DNA from: Campylobacter concisus
Lineage (GTDB): Bacteria > Campylobacterota > Campylobacteria > Campylobacterales > Campylobacteraceae
Length of the DNA stretch: 64,000 nt
Direction of reading: 5' to 3'
Assembly: GCF_003049705.1 (NCBI RefSeq)
Contig: NZ_PIRF01000003.1
Location: 211,886 to 275,885 of the forward strand
Under the pieces are notes generated by a model. That model was not told where the DNA came from. It searched no databases and saw only the letters and a program-made list of their open reading frames with translations. Position numbers and translations under genes: made by a program. The number at the start of each line of letters is the position of its first letter. The first letter of the stretch is position 1. Positions 43,953 through 53,743 of this stretch are shown here, in pieces.

Positions 43953-44433
43953 TTTTTTTAATGCTTTCTGGCGAGAATTTCAATATAAAATCGTAGATTT
44001 AATCGTATATTTAGCCAATCATCACCCATTAGTTGCTTGGATTATCTTATATTTTTTGGGTTTGCTTGTACTATATTTTTGTTTTAAGTTTATTCGCCAT
44101 TGTTATATAATCTATAATAAATCTAAAAATATAAAAATTTTAAAAATAGGTATATTATTGTTTATTCCTATTGTTATTGTTTTTTACTTTCTCGTTAAAT
44201 TCACAATTTACAAATCAAATGGGTATTTAGTTTATTTTTGCATCTTTTCGTGGATTTCTACTATTGGCGTGATTTTTTGGGCTTTGCGACCTGAAAAATT
44301 TATACCAGATAAATCACAGAATAGAAACCCTAAAAAACAAAAGAATCAAAAAGTTAAATTTGAAAAAAGCAAGAATTCGTTAAATTTTACAAATGTAAAA
44401 TTAAAAAATAAACAAAACAGCGGTGATAAATAG
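43945..44433 (+). CDS. small membrane protein, candidate immunity protein
   Basis: The protein has about 162 residues with three to four membrane segments (WIILYFLGLLVLYFCFKFI, ILLFIPIVIVFYFLVKF, VYFCIFSWISTIGVIFWAL) and a basic C-terminal tail rich in Lys and Asn. The ATG at 43945 is preferred over the GTG at 43939. It lies between two effector-like fragments and overlaps both, the usual place for an immunity gene. The family is unknown. Confidence 0.55.
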   Translation: MNDFFNAFWREFQYKIVDLIVYLANHHPLVAWIILYFLGLLVLYFCFKFIRHCYIIYNKSKNIKILKIGILLFIPIVIVFYFLVKFTIYKSNGYLVYFCIFSWISTIGVIFWALRPEKFIPDKSQNRNPKKQKNQKVKFEKSKNSLNFTNVKLKNKQNSGDK

Positions 44434-45149
44434 AAATTTTAAAAATATCTTTAAAATAGGAATGACTGAAAGAATAAACGAAAAACTATTAGCCAATACT
44501 CCAAAAGGAGGAAAATTAGGTAGCGACGGTATATTAAGACATAACGGCAAAGAGTATGTAGCTCATAGTATGGATATAACGGGAAATAAAGTGATATATC
44601 AACAATTAGGTAAAATAATAAACCGGTAGAGGTTTATAAAATTACTAACGATAAAGGTTATTTAGTGACAGCTTCTAAACCAAAGCTCTCTGCTTCGCAA
44701 AGCAGTCCTAGTACTTTAATAAAAGACGTAACAAAAGATATTAAATTTTATGATAGCTCAAAAACCCCGGGTATAATAGCGGGTGGCACTATAGGCATAG
44801 GCATAGATATTGGATCGCAGTATATAAATAACGGCTATAGTTTTAAGGTGCATATGGCGGAGCTGCTAGCAGTTTATTCTCAGCAATAGTTAGAGGTGCT
44901 TTTGTCAACTCATCTACCGAGCTATACTCTCAGCTTAAAGACAGATCAAAAGATGTAGATGCAGAGAGAGTGATCGGAAAAGGTTTTGCTGGTGGATTTT
45001 ATGGACTGTTTGGTAGCCTTGCGGGAGCAGGCGGTAAAACCATAAAAGTTGGCGATGGAGATTTACAGACTGCAGCAGAAGTAGGAACAAATTTTCTTAC
45101 TACAACAGGACAAGCTATTGCAGATAGTGTAGAAAACAAAAAAAGATAA
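44423..45149 (+). pseudogene. broken C-terminal part of a T6SS-type effector
   Basis: Three adjacent frames join into one protein: GGKLGSDGILRHNGKEYVAH, then KPVEVYKITNDKGYLVTASK, DSSKTPGIIAGGTIGIGID, and GGAASSLFSAIVRGAF up to IKVGDGDLQTAAEVGTN. A missing A near 44611 and a second shift near 44855 break it. The glycine/alanine-rich middle suggests a membrane-inserting toxin region, which is inference. A short copy of its tail follows the next gene. Confidence 0.6.
45042..45071 (+). repeat. 30-bp repeat, copy 1 (codes IKVGDGDLQT)
   Basis: This 30-bp stretch matches 45457-45486 at 29 of 30 positions. It lies in the tail of the broken effector gene. The copies flank the small membrane-protein gene at 45170. 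Confidence 0.85.
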
Positions 45150-45169
45150 AGCAAAAAAGCAGAGAAGCA

Positions 45170-45454
45170 ATGAAAAAGAATTGGATTGTATTTTTTGGAT
45201 CAATAGCATTTTTTATAGTAGGTGCTATTTGCATAATAATCCTAAAATTTCTCTTTGGAGAACACTATATTGATGCCATGGCTGTGTTGCTAATATTTGC
45301 CAATGTATGTTTTATGATAAAAAACGGTATAAAAAAGAGTGACTTTAAAAAAGAATATATACAAAAAATGGAAATAAAAAGAGGTGGTGTCGCTTTAATC
45401 CACTCTTTTTTAGTTTTTGTATTTTGGCTTCTTTACAATGCCACAATGGGATAA
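45170..45454 (+). CDS. small membrane protein, candidate immunity protein
   Basis: The 94-residue protein starts MKKNWIVFFGSIAFFIVGAI and has three hydrophobic segments (about 4-25, 33-52, 74-92). It directly follows an effector fragment and is followed by a repeat of that effector's tail. Such sandwiching suggests a swapped toxin-immunity unit. The function is inferred from place and topology only. Confidence 0.55.
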   Translation: MKKNWIVFFGSIAFFIVGAICIIILKFLFGEHYIDAMAVLLIFANVCFMIKNGIKKSDFKKEYIQKMEIKRGGVALIHSFLVFVFWLLYNATMG

Positions 45455-45456
45455 AC

Positions 45457-45590
45457 ATAAAAGTTGGTGATGGAGATTTACAGACTAAGGCTGAAGCTGA
45501 GGAAGTATATTTACTGGAATAACGCAGGTAGCTGTAGATAGTATGAGTAGTAAAGATAATAAAAATAACAAAGACGATAAAAAAGAATGA
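45457..45590 (+). pseudogene. second, truncated copy of the effector tail
   Basis: It starts with the 30-bp repeat (IKVGDGDLQT), then shifts frame near 45505 to SIFTGITQVAVDSMSSKD and ends at TGA 45588-45590. It parallels the tail at 45042-45149 and is a displaced end of a related effector gene. Confidence 0.6.
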
Positions 45591-45655
45591 GAACTGATAT
45601 AAAAGTTTTGTTTAAGAACATTAATTTTAAAATGAGCATCATCTAAATTTTTAGA

Positions 45656-45661
45656 TATAAT
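45656..45661 (+). promoter_or_regulatory. -10 box of the tssJ operon
   Basis: TATAAT lies 41 bases before the tssJ ATG, in AT-rich DNA typical of Campylobacter sigma-70 promoters. No -35 box or island palindrome is seen. Confidence 0.5.
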
Positions 45662-45701
45662 TACGCAAAAATAATATTATTAAAATCAGGTAAAGGAACT
45701 C

Positions 45702-46169
45702 ATGAAAAAAATATTTAAATTTCTATCTTTTTTAGTATTTATGCTATTTCTTACAGGATGCGCAAAAGATCTTATTATAAGCAATATGCCAAATTCAAAT
45801 TTGAACTATCATGGCGATAATGTTCCTATAACTATCATAGCTTATAAATTAAGAGATGTGGCTAAATTTAAAGAAGCTAGCATTATCGATCTAGCCGAGA
45901 GAAATGGTGAAATACTAGGTTATGACAAGATTGACTCTATAAAAACACAAATTCAGCCAAATACAAATAGATATGCTTTTACAAATGTATATCCTGACGA
46001 GGTTCCGTATGTCGGTATTTTGGTACTTTATGCTGATCAGAGCAAGACAAATATCAAGGCTTACAAAGCAACAAAAGAGATAAAAGAAAAAAATATAGTT
46101 TTTGAAATAACAAAAAATGGCGTAAATGTTTTAGACGCTAGTAGCTCTAAAATACAAGCAAGCAAATAA
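45702..46169 (+). CDS. tssJ: T6SS outer-membrane lipoprotein TssJ
   Basis: The 155-residue protein has a lipoprotein signal (KFLSFLVFMLFLTGCAKD, lipobox LTGC with Cys20). A beta-sandwich-like rest includes the TssJ-type PITIIAYKLRD strand and YVGILVLYADQ. TssJ anchors the TssLM membrane complex to the outer membrane. It is the first gene of the T6SS run, and tssK starts two bases after it. Confidence 0.85.
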   Translation: MKKIFKFLSFLVFMLFLTGCAKDLIISNMPNSNLNYHGDNVPITIIAYKLRDVAKFKEASIIDLAERNGEILGYDKIDSIKTQIQPNTNRYAFTNVYPDEVPYVGILVLYADQSKTNIKAYKATKEIKEKNIVFEITKNGVNVLDASSSKIQASK

Positions 46170-46170
46170 A

Positions 46171-47565
46171 ATGTCTGAAAAGCTAAAAGTCGTTTGGTAT
46201 AACGGAATGAACGTCGATAAGGTTCATTTCGAGCAACAAGAAAGATATTTTGAGAGAAATTTAAACCTAAAAACCATCTCTTCTTTTTCAAATTTATATG
46301 GTGTTTTAGATTTAGAAATTTCAAGCGATCTTTTGCTTCAAGGTAAAATAGGGCTAACTAAAATTTCTTGTATCTCTCAAGATGGCACGATTTTTAACGC
46401 GCCAGATCAAGATGAATTACCAGAGCCACTTGAGATAAGTCCAAGTGAGCTAAACTCAGCCATTATAGTGTTAAAACTACCTATTAGCTCAGGTTTGGTC
46501 GATATTAGCTTGCAAAATAATTTACCAAACCTAAAATTTACAGCTAAGCAATCACTTATCAGCTCAAGAGTGCATGATGAAGCTAGCAATGATATATTAA
46601 ACGAGCTAGACGATAAAGATGATTTTGAACTATCTTCTGCCTTTACACAAGATAAAGAAAATATAATCCTAGCGAGCCAAAGATCATCTCTTGGAGTATT
46701 TGGCTCAAAGATGCCTTACGAGCTTAGCATACCAATTTGTAAAATAAAAAATATAGACCTAAATAAGCAAATAACACTTGACGAAAAATTTATTCCAACT
46801 TGTATTGACATCAGTAAAAACACCTTTATAACAAATTTTATAGAGGAACTTAGCTTTGCTACAAAGCAACATCAAGAGAGTTATTTTGGGTTGCTAGGAG
46901 GTATTGATCAATCTAAAAATAGACTTGATTTTTCAACGTATTTAACACTAAATATGCTAAAAAAATGGCATTTAATATTCTCTTATTTGTTAAAGAAAGA
47001 TAAATTTCACCCAGAGTATTTGTATGAAAAATTAGTTGATTTTCAGGCTGATTTGTTGGCACTTAGCCACGATAATAGTTTTAGCGAATTTATAGCCTAC
47101 GATCACAATAATCTAACTCAAACTTTTGTGCCTTTGATAAATAATCTAAGACTTTTATTCTCACATATCTTATCTCCAAAATATATAATGGCACAAATTG
47201 TTAAAAACAATCATGGCTTTTATGACTGTATTTTTGATAATCCAAGCATTATTGAAAACTCAGAAATTTATTTTGCTATTCACAGTGATACGAAAAATGA
47301 GTATCTTCTTAAAAATTTCAAAGAGCAATGCAAAATCCATACTCAATCAAATATAAAAGGCATAGTTTCTTCACAGCTAAGGGGTATAAACGTAGAGCAA
47401 ATTTCTGTTGTTCCTAGTACTTTACCGAAGTTAAATGATTATATCTACTATAAGATAGACAAAAAAGATGAAATTTTTAAAAGCTTTGCAAATCAAAATG
47501 TGATTAGCGTTTATATAACGGCAAATTTACCGAATGCTGACATTAAAATGTGGGCTTTATTATAA
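46171..47565 (+). CDS. tssK: T6SS baseplate protein TssK
   Basis: The 464-residue protein starts with the TssK pattern VVWYNGMNVDKVHFEQQERY, followed by further VasE/TssK features (FNAPDQDELPEPLEIS). TssK trimers join the baseplate wedges to TssL/TssM. Length fits the family (about 440-470). It lies between tssJ and tssL with gaps of two and eight bases. Confidence 0.92.
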   Translation: MSEKLKVVWYNGMNVDKVHFEQQERYFERNLNLKTISSFSNLYGVLDLEISSDLLLQGKIGLTKISCISQDGTIFNAPDQDELPEPLEISPSELNSAIIVLKLPISSGLVDISLQNNLPNLKFTAKQSLISSRVHDEASNDILNELDDKDDFELSSAFTQDKENIILASQRSSLGVFGSKMPYELSIPICKIKNIDLNKQITLDEKFIPTCIDISKNTFITNFIEELSFATKQHQESYFGLLGGIDQSKNRLDFSTYLTLNMLKKWHLIFSYLLKKDKFHPEYLYEKLVDFQADLLALSHDNSFSEFIAYDHNNLTQTFVPLINNLRLLFSHILSPKYIMAQIVKNNHGFYDCIFDNPSIIENSEIYFAIHSDTKNEYLLKNFKEQCKIHTQSNIKGIVSSQLRGINVEQISVVPSTLPKLNDYIYYKIDKKDEIFKSFANQNVISVYITANLPNADIKMWALL

Positions 47566-47573
47566 GGATAAAA

Positions 47574-48338
47574 ATGAACGAAAATCAAAATGAAACCTCA
47601 GTTTTAAGTCAAACAAATCTTTTGGGTCTTGGCACAAATCTTGCACTAGATCACGTGTTGCCACTACTTCTTTTGGCAAATAGGGTTTCAAAATTACAAA
47701 ATTTTTCACAAAGTGAAATGGCAAATTTACGTGAAAAATTGATAAACGATATCTTAAGCACTACTTCAAAGATATCAAATCTAGGCATTTACGAGGAAGA
47801 CGATATTATTAGACTTAGATATTGCCTTTGTGTTTTTATAGATGAGAGCTTGCTAAAAAATGAAATTTTTATGAACAGCTTTTGGGCTAATAATACACTG
47901 ACAACAAGATTTTTTAATGAAAATCTAGGCGGAAATAAATTCTTTGGCATTATGGATAAGTGGTTTGAAAATGTTGGCAAAAATAAAGATTTCTTGGAAT
48001 TTATATATGCTTGTTTGGTGCTTGGCTATAAAGGAAAATATGAAACCCAAGAAGATTGCAATGAAAAAATTTCTTATCTTTGTGAAAATATAGCTGCAGC
48101 TGTTTCTCCGCTTATAAAGGCTGATGAAAATGTATTTGAAAAGAGCTACTTAAAACAGACAAAGAAAAGCTTTCTTGAGGTATTTTCGCTAAAGCGTTTA
48201 AAATTTTATTTCATTTTGCTAGCCATTGCTATGGTCGCAGCTGCATTTTTATATAGTACATATTCTATGGATCAAAACAATATCAGAAATGATAGTGTTC
48301 TAAATAATAAGATAGAGAATTTTATGGATAATAAGTAA
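47574..48338 (+). CDS. tssL: T6SS inner-membrane protein TssL (DotU-like)
   Basis: The protein has about 254 residues. The cytoplasmic DotU domain has ALDHVLPLLLLANRVSKLQN, YCLCVFIDESLLKNE and EFIYACLVLGYKGKYE. A C-terminal transmembrane segment follows (FYFILLAIAMVAAAFLY, about 213-230) and the periplasmic tail is short. The ATG at 47574 with AAGGATAA upstream is the likely start rather than the upstream 47550. There is no peptidoglycan-binding extension. Confidence 0.9.
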   Translation: MNENQNETSVLSQTNLLGLGTNLALDHVLPLLLLANRVSKLQNFSQSEMANLREKLINDILSTTSKISNLGIYEEDDIIRLRYCLCVFIDESLLKNEIFMNSFWANNTLTTRFFNENLGGNKFFGIMDKWFENVGKNKDFLEFIYACLVLGYKGKYETQEDCNEKISYLCENIAAAVSPLIKADENVFEKSYLKQTKKSFLEVFSLKRLKFYFILLAIAMVAAAFLYSTYSMDQNNIRNDSVLNNKIENFMDNK

Positions 48339-49613
48339 GTGCAAGATAATTTTTGTAATAAATTTAATGAAGATTTTTTAGAGAATGAGCTTTATATTAG
48401 TTTAACTGATGAAATGTCAAAGTATAAAACTTTGATGCATGATAGCATAAAGTGGGATTACGTATTTAGCTCATCTTTAAAGGCATTAAGTGAATTTAGT
48501 CTTGACACCAAGCTTTTAAATTTTTTAGCGATTTCTGCTATAAATTTAAACGACAAAGAGGCTTTTAAGACACTTATAAAAGCCTTTGCCTTTTTTCTAT
48601 CTATTTTGAAAAAAGAGCCAAATTTACTTGCAAAAAATGAAAAACAACTACCTGCTAAAAAAAAGATAATAGCTCAAACAATAGAGCTTTTTACGCAAGC
48701 TAATGATAAAGCTTTGGATCAAGCTGACGCAAAAGCCTTTAATGATCTTGTGCCTGAGCTTTCGCAAGAGCTTGGTACACATTTTGATACGCTTTATATA
48801 GAAGAAAAAAAAGAAGAAATTTTAAAAGCTAAAGAGCCAAAAGTAATTACTAAAACTGAGCCAACTTACCATCAAAGCGTTTCATTTAGCGGCAATGACA
48901 TTAGTACATTTAATGATAGAGAATTTAGAGAATATTTTATAAATTTATCACTAATGCTTTTAAAGAGTGATATTAAAAATTTTAACGCTTATGCTTTAAT
49001 TTTTGAAGCAATGTGGGGCAGAATAAAGGCACTTCCATCAAGTAGCGATCAAATAACGCAGATACGTTATCCTGATGAAAATCTGATTATGCTTTTTAAA
49101 AAAAGTAACGAACTAAATCTTGATAATTTAGAAAAATTTATAAGAAATTTAGCACTTAATCCATTTTGGATAGAAGGCATTAAAATATTTTGCGAATTTT
49201 TAAATAGCACTGGACTTGCAAGGCAAAGCGATCTTGTTTGTGATATGGTTTTAAATTTTATTGATAAATTTCCAGATATAAAAAAGCTCAAATTTCAAAG
49301 CGGAGAAGCTTTTTTTAGTGAAGATGTAAATAAATTTTTTATTAAAAGCAACTCTTTGGAATTTACTTCCAGCAGTGATAGTAAAAAAGATATGAGTTTT
49401 GAAGATCTAATAAAAGAACTAGATAAAAGTAAGCATGCTTCAAGTGCTCAAAGTGAGCTTAATTTTATGCTTGAATTATCAAAAATTTTTACTGCACAAG
49501 GCATGAATAATAATGCAAAAGCTACCTATGCACAAATAGTTAATTTTATAGAAAACACCGAGCTTAAAGATTATTTATCAGACATATATATAAAGGCAAA
49601 AACATTTGTGTGA
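48339..49613 (+). CDS. tssA: T6SS TssA-like (ImpA/VasJ) protein
   Basis: The 424-residue helical protein starts with GTG right after the tssL stop. The N-terminal part (YISLTDEMSKYKTLMHDSIK, WDYVFSSSLKALSEFSLDTK) and the C-terminal NPFWIEGIKIFCEFLNSTGL resemble TssA/VasJ proteins. Those guide sheath assembly. The N-terminal domain is divergent, so the call rests partly on place in the locus. A terminator-poor gap with a new promoter follows. Confidence 0.75.
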   Translation: MQDNFCNKFNEDFLENELYISLTDEMSKYKTLMHDSIKWDYVFSSSLKALSEFSLDTKLLNFLAISAINLNDKEAFKTLIKAFAFFLSILKKEPNLLAKNEKQLPAKKKIIAQTIELFTQANDKALDQADAKAFNDLVPELSQELGTHFDTLYIEEKKEEILKAKEPKVITKTEPTYHQSVSFSGNDISTFNDREFREYFINLSLMLLKSDIKNFNAYALIFEAMWGRIKALPSSSDQITQIRYPDENLIMLFKKSNELNLDNLEKFIRNLALNPFWIEGIKIFCEFLNSTGLARQSDLVCDMVLNFIDKFPDIKKLKFQSGEAFFSEDVNKFFIKSNSLEFTSSSDSKKDMSFEDLIKELDKSKHASSAQSELNFMLELSKIFTAQGMNNNAKATYAQIVNFIENTELKDYLSDIYIKAKTFV

Positions 49614-49653
49614 TAAAATATGTTCTTTTAAATCACCTTTAATTTTATTTAAA

Positions 49654-49659
49654 TATAAT
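49654..49659 (+). promoter_or_regulatory. -10 box before tssB
   Basis: TATAAT lies 32 bases before the tssB ATG, and AAAAGGATG precedes the start. It probably gives separate expression of the sheath and baseplate genes. Confidence 0.5.
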
Positions 49660-49691
49660 TCTTAAATCATTTACGAAAAAAGGATGTTACT

Positions 49692-50177
49692 ATGGCAGAT
49701 AATCTAATCCCACCAAAAGAACGCATAAATATAGTTTATAAAACTAAGACAAATGACCAAGAGGCTGATGTAGAGCTTCCATTAAAACTTATGGTAGTTG
49801 CAAATTTAACTGGTGAAAACCAAACTCCACTTGAAGATCGTGAAGTGATTTCTATCAATAAAATAAATTTTGATCAGGTTATGAAAAGCTTAGATATTCA
49901 TACAAATTTCTCTGTAAAAAATAAGCTAAATTCTAACAATGAAGATTTAAATATTGACCTTGATTTTGAGAGCATCCATGATTTTAATCCAGACAATATT
50001 ATAAATCAAATCCCTGAGCTAAAAAAACTTTTACAGCTTAGAAAAGCTTTAGTTGCACTAAAAGGTCCTATGGGCAATATGCCTGATTTTAGAAAAGCGG
50101 TTTTAGAAGCTATAAAAGATGAAGATAGTAGAAAACAACTTCTTTTAGAGATTAAAGACGAACAAGATAAGGAATAA
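49692..50177 (+). CDS. tssB: T6SS sheath small subunit TssB (VipA)
   Basis: The 161-residue protein has the TssB signature RINIVYKTKTNDQEADVELP, LKLMVVANLTGENQTPLEDR and EVISINKINFDQVMKSL, and ends in a helical region. With TssC it forms the contractile sheath. tssC starts two bases after its stop. Confidence 0.95.
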   Translation: MADNLIPPKERINIVYKTKTNDQEADVELPLKLMVVANLTGENQTPLEDREVISINKINFDQVMKSLDIHTNFSVKNKLNSNNEDLNIDLDFESIHDFNPDNIINQIPELKKLLQLRKALVALKGPMGNMPDFRKAVLEAIKDEDSRKQLLLEIKDEQDKE

Positions 50178-50179
50178 AA

Positions 50180-51628
50180 ATGTCTGAAACTAAAGTTAAA
50201 ACTCCTATCATTGAAAGCATAATGCAAAGGAGCAAATATTCAAAAGATGACGAGAGCTATAGTGTTGTAAAGCAAGGAGTTGCTGAGTTTATTTCAAACA
50301 TAATAACAACAAATAATGCTGAAGATAAAATAAACAAGCTCGCACTTGATGAGATGATAGCTCACATCGATACCCTTTTATCTGCTCAAATGGATGAAAT
50401 TTTGCACAATAAATCTTTTCAAGAGCTAGAATCAACTTGGCGTGGAATTAGATTTTTGGTTGAGAGAACAAATTTTAATGAAAATGTAAAAATTGATCTT
50501 TTAGATGCTACAAAAGAAGAAATTTTAGATGATTTTGAAAACAACCTAGATATAACTCAAAGTACACTTTATAAACAAATTTATTCAGCCGAATATGGAC
50601 AATTTGGTGGTGAACCAGTTGGTGCGATAGTGGCTGATTATGAGCTAGATAAATCAAATCAAGATATGACTTTTTTAAATAAAATGTCATCAATTGCTGC
50701 AATGAGCCATTCACCGCTTCTCACATCTCTTTCTGCTAAATTTTTCGGACTTGATAATTTTGGTGAGCTTGAAAACATAAAAGATCTAAAAAGCATGCTA
50801 GAAGGCCCACAATATACAAGATGGAGAACTTTTAGAGAAAATGAAGATGCAAAATACACAGGTTGTATGGTAAATAGATTTCTTACAAGATCTCCTTATG
50901 TGCCAGAAGATAACCCTATAAAGAGCTTTAATTATAGGGAAACTGTAAATAATCACGATGATATGCTTTGGGGCAATGGGGCTTATGCGTTTGCTACAAG
51001 GCTTACAGATAGTTTTGCTGATTATAGATGGTGCGGCAATATAATTGGGCCAAAAGGTGGCGGTGCTGTAAAGGATCTTCCAACTTATACTTATGAAAAT
51101 TATGGAAGCGTTCAAACAAAAATTCCAACCGAAGTTTTGATCACAGATAGAAGAGAATTTGAACTTTCAGAAAATGGATTTATCGCTCTTACTTTAAGAA
51201 GAGATAGCAATAACGCTGCATTTTTCTCTGCCAACTCTGCACTAAAGCCTAAAATTTTCCCAAATACCCCAGAAGGTAAAGCTGCTGAGACAAATTTCAG
51301 GCTCGGAACTCAACTACCTTATGTATTCTTAATCTCTCGTTTGGCTCATTATCTAAAAGTGCTTCAAAGAGAAGAGATAGGCACATGGAAAGAGCGTAGT
51401 GATGTTGAGCGCGGCTTAAATGAATGGCTAAGACAATACATCTCAGATCAGGAAAACCCACCAGCAGATGTTAGAAGTAGAAGGCCATTTAGAAGTGCAA
51501 AGGTTATCGTTAGCGATATAGCTGGCGAGCCTGGTTGGTACAAAATAGAGCTTTTAGCTAGACCTCACTTTAAATTTATGGGAGCAAATTTCGAGCTTTC
51601 TTTGGTCGGAAAACTAGACAAAGAGTAA
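50180..51628 (+). CDS. tssC: T6SS sheath large subunit TssC (VipB)
   Basis: The 482-residue protein has the TssC signatures ELESTWRGIRFLVERTNFNE, QFGGEPVGAIVADYEL, WRTFRENEDAKYTGCMVNRF and a C-terminal GEPGWYKIELLARPHFKFMG. It partners TssB in the contractile sheath. Length and motifs are normal. Confidence 0.96.
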   Translation: MSETKVKTPIIESIMQRSKYSKDDESYSVVKQGVAEFISNIITTNNAEDKINKLALDEMIAHIDTLLSAQMDEILHNKSFQELESTWRGIRFLVERTNFNENVKIDLLDATKEEILDDFENNLDITQSTLYKQIYSAEYGQFGGEPVGAIVADYELDKSNQDMTFLNKMSSIAAMSHSPLLTSLSAKFFGLDNFGELENIKDLKSMLEGPQYTRWRTFRENEDAKYTGCMVNRFLTRSPYVPEDNPIKSFNYRETVNNHDDMLWGNGAYAFATRLTDSFADYRWCGNIIGPKGGGAVKDLPTYTYENYGSVQTKIPTEVLITDRREFELSENGFIALTLRRDSNNAAFFSANSALKPKIFPNTPEGKAAETNFRLGTQLPYVFLISRLAHYLKVLQREEIGTWKERSDVERGLNEWLRQYISDQENPPADVRSRRPFRSAKVIVSDIAGEPGWYKIELLARPHFKFMGANFELSLVGKLDKE

Positions 51629-51635
51629 GCTTACT

Positions 51636-52025
51636 ATGTCGCTGATAGATAAAATTTTATATGAATTTAGTGATGAATCAAAGCTACATCCATATTTTAA
51701 AGATCTAGACAGCGACATAAAAGATCACATTGATACCATTTTAAACTCTAGACTTGGTAGCTACGGCCGATTAAATGATAGTATTATTGATCTTTGGTCG
51801 ATGGGCGTTGAAATAAATGAGCTTGGTCATAAACTTGGCATGGCAATATATGAACTAATTAGCTCAAATGAGAATAGAATAGAAGTAACATCTATCGGAT
51901 ATGATGACTCACTAAAGCCTTGGCGTATCATCTTTAATATAAATTACAAGCATAAAAACGATAATTTCAAAGAGTATTTGCTAAAAGTTATTTTTAAAAA
52001 CAATAGATATTGTGAGATTTTATAA
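51636..52025 (+). CDS. tssE: T6SS baseplate protein TssE (gp25-like)
   Basis: The 129-residue protein has the gp25-like features DTILNSRLGSYGRLNDSII, IYELISSNENRIEVTSIG and PWRIIFNINYK. It initiates sheath polymerisation at the baseplate. It overlaps tssF by one base. Confidence 0.9.
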   Translation: MSLIDKILYEFSDESKLHPYFKDLDSDIKDHIDTILNSRLGSYGRLNDSIIDLWSMGVEINELGHKLGMAIYELISSNENRIEVTSIGYDDSLKPWRIIFNINYKHKNDNFKEYLLKVIFKNNRYCEIL

Positions 52026-53743
52026 TGGATTATAATGAAAATAATCTAGCTTATTTTCAAAAAGAGATGGCATATCTTGATGAAACAAGAGCCCTTTTTA
52101 TTAAAAATTTTCCAAAAGTAGCACCCTTTTTAGATACTAAAAGCAAAGATCCTGATGTTGAGAGCATAATAGAAAATATGGCTATTTTAACATCGAGGAT
52201 TAGGCAAGAACTAGATGAAAATATCCCACTAATCGCTGAGTCTTTAGTAAATATCTTAATGCCAAGCTATACAAATCCTTTTCCATCAGTTTGTATGCAA
52301 GAATTTACCTTAAGAGATGACTTTTCTGGGATAAAAGAATTTATACCAAAAGGAAGTATAGTTGAGTCAAAGCAGATCAATGGCATAACGTGCAAATTCC
52401 AAACGATTTTTGACATAAATTTGCTTCCCTTAAAGATAACAAAAGCTTTTATGTCAAACAATAAGAGTGATTATCTTCTAAATTTAAATATAAGCGTTAC
52501 AAAGGACGAGCTTAGTACTAAAGAACTTGATATAGATTTTTTAAATTTATATCTTGGAGATAATGTTTACTTCTCTTCTACGCTCTTAATGTGGCTAAAA
52601 AATTACTTGAAATTTATTACAATAAGTTTTGAAGATAGCGATCAAGAGATAAAGTTAAGCCCTGATAAACTTAGTTTAGATGAGTTTGATGAGCGTTTGA
52701 TAAAGAGTGATGAGTTTGGATTTGAAGCATTTGAGCTTTTAAAAGAGCTATCATTTTTTCCTTCAAAGTTAAATTTTGTGCGATTAAACGGCCTTAGCTT
52801 TCTTAAAAATTTTTCTACAAAAAGCTTTAATATTAAATTCATATTTTCAAAAGATATGCCAAGTGGATATGTGCCAAGGCTAGAATATTTTTCTCTTTTT
52901 GTTACGCCTGCAATAAATTTATTTGCAATGAGTGCCGAGCCTATTTTGAATAACAATAGACGAAGCGAATATAGAATTTTTCTAGATCGCTCAAATATCG
53001 ATGCTTATGAAATCGTTTCAATAAATAAGGTGGTCGCTCATAGTAGTAATAATGAAAAAAGGATATTAAAAAACTATAAAAGTTTTGAGAGATTTGAATT
53101 TTTAAATGATGAGCGAGCAAAAGATTATTATTTTGTCAGCAATAAAACAGATATAAAACTAAACTCTTATAAAGAAATTTCCTTTTTTAAAAGTGACTCT
53201 AAAGATCAAACCATTAGCATAGATACACTTTGCTGCAATGGTGATTTGCCTTGTAAATTAAGACTTGGTGAAATAGATAGAGTGTTATCTCATCAAGGTG
53301 TAACAACTAAAAATTTAACCATTCCAACTAGTGTAAAGCGAGTAAAAATAGATGGAAATCTTCTTTGGAAACTAGTCAGTATCTTATCTTTTAGCTATCA
53401 AAGTATACTAGAGAAGGGCTCTTTTTTAGCACTTCTTAATACCTTTAGCGCACCAGATGATGAGTTTTTTAAAAAATTTGCAAACTCGCTTTATGATATA
53501 AAAACAAAGCAAATTTATAGAGTTGATCAAGGCTTTGCAAAAAGAGGGTTGCTCTGCATATTTTATATAGATGAAAGTGAATTTGAGAGTATTGGAAATG
53601 TCTATGCTTTAGGTATAAATTTGGCTAAATTTTTATCAAAATTTGCTTCAATTAATTCATTTTGCGAGCTTAAAATAAAGTGTATAAAGAGCAAAATTTT
53701 GCTTAATTATGACTTTTTAGGTGGTACAAAAAAATTAATATGA
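52025..53743 (+). CDS. tssF: T6SS baseplate protein TssF
   Basis: The 572-residue protein starts YNENNLAYFQKEMAYLDETR, then DPDVESIIENMAILTSRIRQ and ESLVNILMPSYTNPFPSV, all typical of TssF. It forms baseplate wedges with TssG and TssK. It overlaps tssG by four bases (ATGA). Confidence 0.94.
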   Translation: MDYNENNLAYFQKEMAYLDETRALFIKNFPKVAPFLDTKSKDPDVESIIENMAILTSRIRQELDENIPLIAESLVNILMPSYTNPFPSVCMQEFTLRDDFSGIKEFIPKGSIVESKQINGITCKFQTIFDINLLPLKITKAFMSNNKSDYLLNLNISVTKDELSTKELDIDFLNLYLGDNVYFSSTLLMWLKNYLKFITISFEDSDQEIKLSPDKLSLDEFDERLIKSDEFGFEAFELLKELSFFPSKLNFVRLNGLSFLKNFSTKSFNIKFIFSKDMPSGYVPRLEYFSLFVTPAINLFAMSAEPILNNNRRSEYRIFLDRSNIDAYEIVSINKVVAHSSNNEKRILKNYKSFERFEFLNDERAKDYYFVSNKTDIKLNSYKEISFFKSDSKDQTISIDTLCCNGDLPCKLRLGEIDRVLSHQGVTTKNLTIPTSVKRVKIDGNLLWKLVSILSFSYQSILEKGSFLALLNTFSAPDDEFFKKFANSLYDIKTKQIYRVDQGFAKRGLLCIFYIDESEFESIGNVYALGINLAKFLSKFASINSFCELKIKCIKSKILLNYDFLGGTKKLI

